DNA of 64,000 nt. Origin: Dillenia suffruticosa. Taxonomy: Eukaryota; Streptophyta; Magnoliopsida; Dilleniales; Dilleniaceae. Shown here in pieces: positions 60,057 through 64,000 of this stretch. Location of the stretch: NCBI GenBank assembly GCA_033439265.1, contig JAVTVX010000024.1:2542001-2606000 (forward strand), written 5' to 3'. How positions within the stretch are numbered: the stretch's first letter is position 1; every line of letters starts with the position of its first letter. The notes beneath the pieces are model-generated. The model was not told where the DNA came from. It ran no database searches and was given only the letters and a program-made list of their open reading frames with translations. Position numbers and translations under genes: made by a program.

Positions 60057-63000
60057 ATGGGCGGGAACGAATTCCGTTTCTTCTTGTCCTGCGACATCAA
60101 TCTTCCTGTCACCTTCAGAATCGAGAGGTTGGAAGGCAATTTGCCTTCGCACAATTCTCCCCTTTCTGGTTTGCTTTCTTTTCTCTTTCATAATTTTCAA
60201 TTTAGGGTTTTTGATTTTGGTATCGGTTTCACTTTTATTCTCTCTCTCTCACTCTTTCTGAATCAATCTGTTTGGTTATTGTCGTTAGTCCGATGCGTAA
60301 CCTAAGTTGAACTTGAATTCAATCATGTGTGGGTTGTGGGTTTTAATTAGGTTAATAAATTCTTGTGCAAGCAATTAATAAATGTGACACTTAGTTGTAC
60401 TATCTTGTTTGAATTCTCTGCAATTCTATTTGTTATTCTTGTTGCAGACTTTGATTCCAATGCGCAGGAGAGAAGACCGGAGCTCTACGTTGAGTGCGCA
60501 TTGTATATTGATGGTGCTCCTTTCGGGCTTTCCACGAGAACAAGGTGCGCTTCTGGTTGTTTTCTTTCTCACATATTCAGACATCTATTTCTTAATGTGT
60601 ATGTGTAATTGAGTTTTTCGACAACTGGGTTATGTTGGTATTGCCGTGTGCTTTCACTTTTGTGTTTATAATTACCCATATCTTGTGATCTTCAATTTCA
60701 AGTGTAATTCATGGATTAATCCCTCATACCCTAGCTTCCTGTAGGTGCTGGTGTAAAATACTGGCAATGTGTTGTGGTATTTGATTTTAAGTGAAATTTT
60801 TGTCCTATCCAACGTATATTCTAGGACCACCAGAAGTGGAAGTACTTCAAATCTTTATGCACTTTATTCTAAATTAAGATGATATAGTGTTGTACTGAAA
60901 TTGTGTTGCAAAATGCTATCCCAGGTTAGAATCTTCTGGGCAGCCTTATAGCTGGAATGAGCTTATTACTCTCAGTACAAAATATCGGGATTTAACAGCT
61001 CACTCGCAACTTGCATTCACAGTACGTAATCCTTCACTCTAGAAGCATCCTGTTTTGTTTTCTCTTTCCCTGCTGCCAATTCAGTCTCATGTTTTATGTA
61101 CATCTGTATGAAATGTGTTTCGCTATTCTAAATTTATAGAACGAAAACAGCCTCTCTTTGACACTGCGTAGCTTTGTGTTGGCCAAAATGTTTGCGAATG
61201 TTGTTTTACAGGAGAATCCAAAACTTCATTTTGGAGTGGAGGTGATGCGAACTCCTCTTGTTTCGTAAATTAACTTGTTAGATAAATTGACCACAGATTT
61301 CAATTCTGAGTTTCTGCTGAATCAAGTATCTCTGTATACGGAACAGGATATTCACACTTTACTTTCTGAAAATTTTCTGTTTTCACCTTCCTGTTAACTG
61401 GCCTCATTATTCATGTTGATGCACGATCCTTGATGCGATCTTTTGTATTATTAGTAACCCTTTGAGGAGTCATAAGAAGCTATGGAATGCCTCAAGCTTC
61501 TGTTTCCAGTTCATCATTTAGATATATTTGTCTTTTTTGAGCTTGAGGTTCTGTCCATCATTAGAAAAATGGTTGGCTGTCTTTAAGCTGCCTATGATCA
61601 TGATTATTGAATTGGCAGCCTTCCATTTTTTGCAGTAAAACAAGTGATTAAACAGCATCAAGAAACCTAATGCTGGAAAGAGCATTACCAAATAGTAAAC
61701 AATGAGCTAATTCATTCAGAAAAGAGAAGAAAATCAAGAACTAACAGGCCCAAGCTAAACATCAACTTAAAGAGACCTTTTTATTTTTTCACTTTAGACA
61801 CCTTCCTTTTCTCTATGGCCATGCCACCCAAAACTTCTTTTCAAATTAAATCTTGAGGTATCACAAATTGGCAGAGATGAACATTATGAAGAGCCTGATC
61901 ATTACCTTAGATCTTATGTTGGTTTTCTTGTTCTTTTGAGTTGCCTGTTTGGACTCTTGCTTTTTGGGGACAGGGATCTCTAGCAATTAATGTCACAGTT
62001 CTCTGGAAGTTCTTTATGCTATTTTTTCCAGATAAGTTTTTCCTACTTTGACTTGTCAAACATATTAGGGCATTTGTTGCCACTCTTTTCAGACCCCTCC
62101 AGTAATGCTTTTATAAGTCTGTAGAACATACACATCTATTATTCATGAATAGACACGTGTCGAAGGATGTGAGGGTTTTAAATTCATGACTTCTATTTAA
62201 AACTTTGGAACAAAGAAACCTTTAATGATGTTAGAGTGAAAAGAATACCATTGTTCAGAAGGTTGATACATTAGATAAGCTCAATGATGAGAGAGGTGTT
62301 TCTTAGAATCTCATTAGTTGGAGGGAGAACCTTAGGAATGATGTCAATGAAACCTTATAAACGAGGAAATTTATTGGCGACAATTAAAATAGGATTATCT
62401 CTTATGCTCATCTTGGGCCTCATGCATTAGAAGTCTGTAGACACTATAATTTCGAGAATTTGAAGAGGGATTAAAAAGCAATCTTCCATCAATATTCTTC
62501 CTTTTTTGTGCTTTTTACAGCTTTCGAGGATTTCTTATCCTCTAAGCTTTTGTGCTTCTCTTCTCTCATTTACATAATTCTTTTTCTATTAAAAAAAAAA
62601 AGAAAAAGTTAACTATCAAAGCTTTCATCTTTTTAAGATTGTTGAGAAATCCCAAAGAATCTGATGTTTAAGCCAATGAAACTAGGGTGATCTTCATATT
62701 TTGTTTATACTTCCAAAAATGTGATTCACATCTTTTAATAGGAGTCTTGTGCATTTTACAATCATGGAAATCCAATACGGATCTTGATTTATTATTACCT
62801 TTTCTTTTGGCCCCACTCGGGGGGGGGGGTTTAGACATTTGCTCACTTCTGGATGCCTCTATACTTTGTACTTGAGAAAGTAGTTAACTAGTCCATGCAT
62901 GGGCAACATAGCTCACATGGTTTTACTATTTTTTCATCTCATTTGCTAGCTGATATATATATTTTCTGCCCTATTCTTATAAAATTATTGGGAGTTAAGT

Positions 63001-64000
63001 TTTCAATGATTTTTACAATGCTGGTCCCTTAGGTTTGGGATGTTTCATGTGGGAAAGACGGCGGGTTGATTGGTGGGGCTACCATTCTTATCTTTAATAG
63101 CAAAAAGCAACTTAAAACAGGAAAGCAAAAGCTTCGACTCTGGCCAGGAAAACAAGCAGATGGTTCATTTCCAACTACAACACCTGGAAAGGTTTCTGCC
63201 TATTATTTTATTCCTTATTGTGAACTATGATATTTATTTGCAGATTTTCCATCTTGTTACTTTTATTTTTTGTTCATATAAATAGCAGTTGACCTCTGAA
63301 CCACCAATATCTATTCCCCTAGGTACCCAGAAATGAGCGTGGGGAGTTGGAACGTTTGGAAAAGCTTGTTAATAAGTATGAAAGGGGTCAGATTCAACGG
63401 GTTGATTGGTTAGACCGCCTTACATTTAAAGCTATGGATAAAATCAAGGAACGTGAAAGCTTAAAAAATGGCAGTTCTCATCTGTATCTCGTGGTTGATT
63501 TGATCAGTTTGGAACATCGAGTCGTTTATCAGGTAAAATTCTGCTTCCTCAGTCCAAAATATTGGATACGTATATTATCTTTCCTGGGAAGACATTTACT
63601 TCTTACTTTGGTCAGAAGTAAGAGGATAGTTGACTGTCTTTGACTGTTTATGCAGCAGAATATTTATTGCTCAAACAATTGCAATTGTTATGTTCTACAT
63701 GAAAAAATTTGCATAAGCCTAGACAAAAAGTGCTGAGGTTTTTCTGGTCTATCCAACACGTCAAAATTATTCTTACAACAGTGTCGCGAGTCTGTTTTCA
63801 TACTATATTGGGTATAGCTACTACTATTTGAAGAATCTTGTGTATGTTTGTACCTGTTTTATTTGAAGAAAGACAAAAATGTAACAAACATGTAGTTTTC
63901 ATTTGATCTTGTTGTCTGTGAAATTTTCTGCTCCTGCCAAGGCATTGACATCAATTTTCCTTGCTATGTAGCATACGAGTCTGGACTAAATAAACCTAGA
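60057..64000 (+). CDS. VPS34: Phosphatidylinositol 3-kinase VPS34, 5' part (runs off the window)
   Basis: Exons: 60057-60168, 60448-60544, 60925-61021, 63033-63191, 63323-63532 (225 residues so far; GT-AG introns, frame kept throughout). VPS34 is the class III PI 3-kinase that makes PI3P on endosomes and autophagic membranes, in a complex with VPS15 and ATG6/Beclin. The seen part is the N-terminal C2 region: FRFFLSCDINLPVTFRIERL, YVECALYIDGAPFGL, YRDLTAHSQLAFTVWDVSCG, KQKLRLWPGKQADGSFPTTT, then VPRNERGELERLEKLVNKYE and the WLDRL box. All are very close to plant VPS34. The helical and kinase domains would lie beyond 64000. Intron 3 is 2 kb. A possible start of exon 6 (Glu-Ser-Gly) is seen at 63977, but without a standard acceptor. 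Confidence 0.95.

Overview
This is a plant nuclear window, almost certainly from a core eudicot, probably a woody species. It is strongly AT-rich. The genes are spliced with plant-type introns. The intergenic DNA is full of CT/GA, AT and TTA microsatellites and short retroposons. The encoded proteins (a PIN3-type auxin carrier, an ATHB17-type HD-Zip II factor, a NIP4-type aquaporin, a WVD2-like TPX2 protein, plant MenB and VPS34) are all angiosperm families. There is no operon, CRISPR array, rRNA or convincing functional tRNA.

Layout. 1-3.6 kb: intergenic. 3780-7453 (+): HD-Zip II factor like ATHB17, 4 exons, 226 aa, with a 2.4-kb third intron. 7.5-19.8 kb: long AT-rich intergenic tract with a minisatellite, a TIR element and SINE relics. 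20043-23567 (+): PIN3/PIN7-clade auxin efflux carrier, 6 exons, 665 aa, with an upstream ORF. 23.6-35.7 kb: intergenic tract whose right half (31.5-35.1 kb) is a dense cluster of SINE insertions, most with readable target-site duplications. 35706-37644 (+): NIP4-like aquaporin, 5 exons, 271 aa. 37.6-42.6 kb: intergenic, with a candidate solo LTR. 42611-47030 (+): TPX2-domain WVD2-like protein, 9 exons, 606 aa, with MSA-like cell-cycle elements upstream. 51261-51647 (-): small proline-rich, probably GPI-anchored wall protein, 128 aa, one exon. 52967-53343 (+): relic first exon of a GH28 polygalacturonase. 54471-54803 (+): relic of the last two MenB exons. 56007-58971 (+): intact MenB (1,4-dihydroxy-2-naphthoyl-CoA synthase), 9 exons, 330 aa, with a PTS2 signal. 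60057 to the end (+): first five coding exons of VPS34 (C2 region); the gene continues past the window.

The genes are neighbours rather than one pathway. All exon models were built by hand from GT-AG (twice GC-AG) junctions, and every complete spliced reading frame is a multiple of three and open from ATG to stop.

The least ordinary content is: (1) a population of very short tRNA-head SINEs, including insertions of only 17-26 bp that keep just a C-rich 3' end plus poly(A) between exact 10-18-bp duplications (and one approximate ~21-bp duplication); (2) a SINE cluster at 31.5-35.1 kb with two elements inserted inside GA/CT microsatellites; (3) two unannotated pseudogene relics, one a tandem partner of MenB; (4) two GC-AG introns; and (5) repeated poly-G/poly-C tracts, one next to a splice acceptor.
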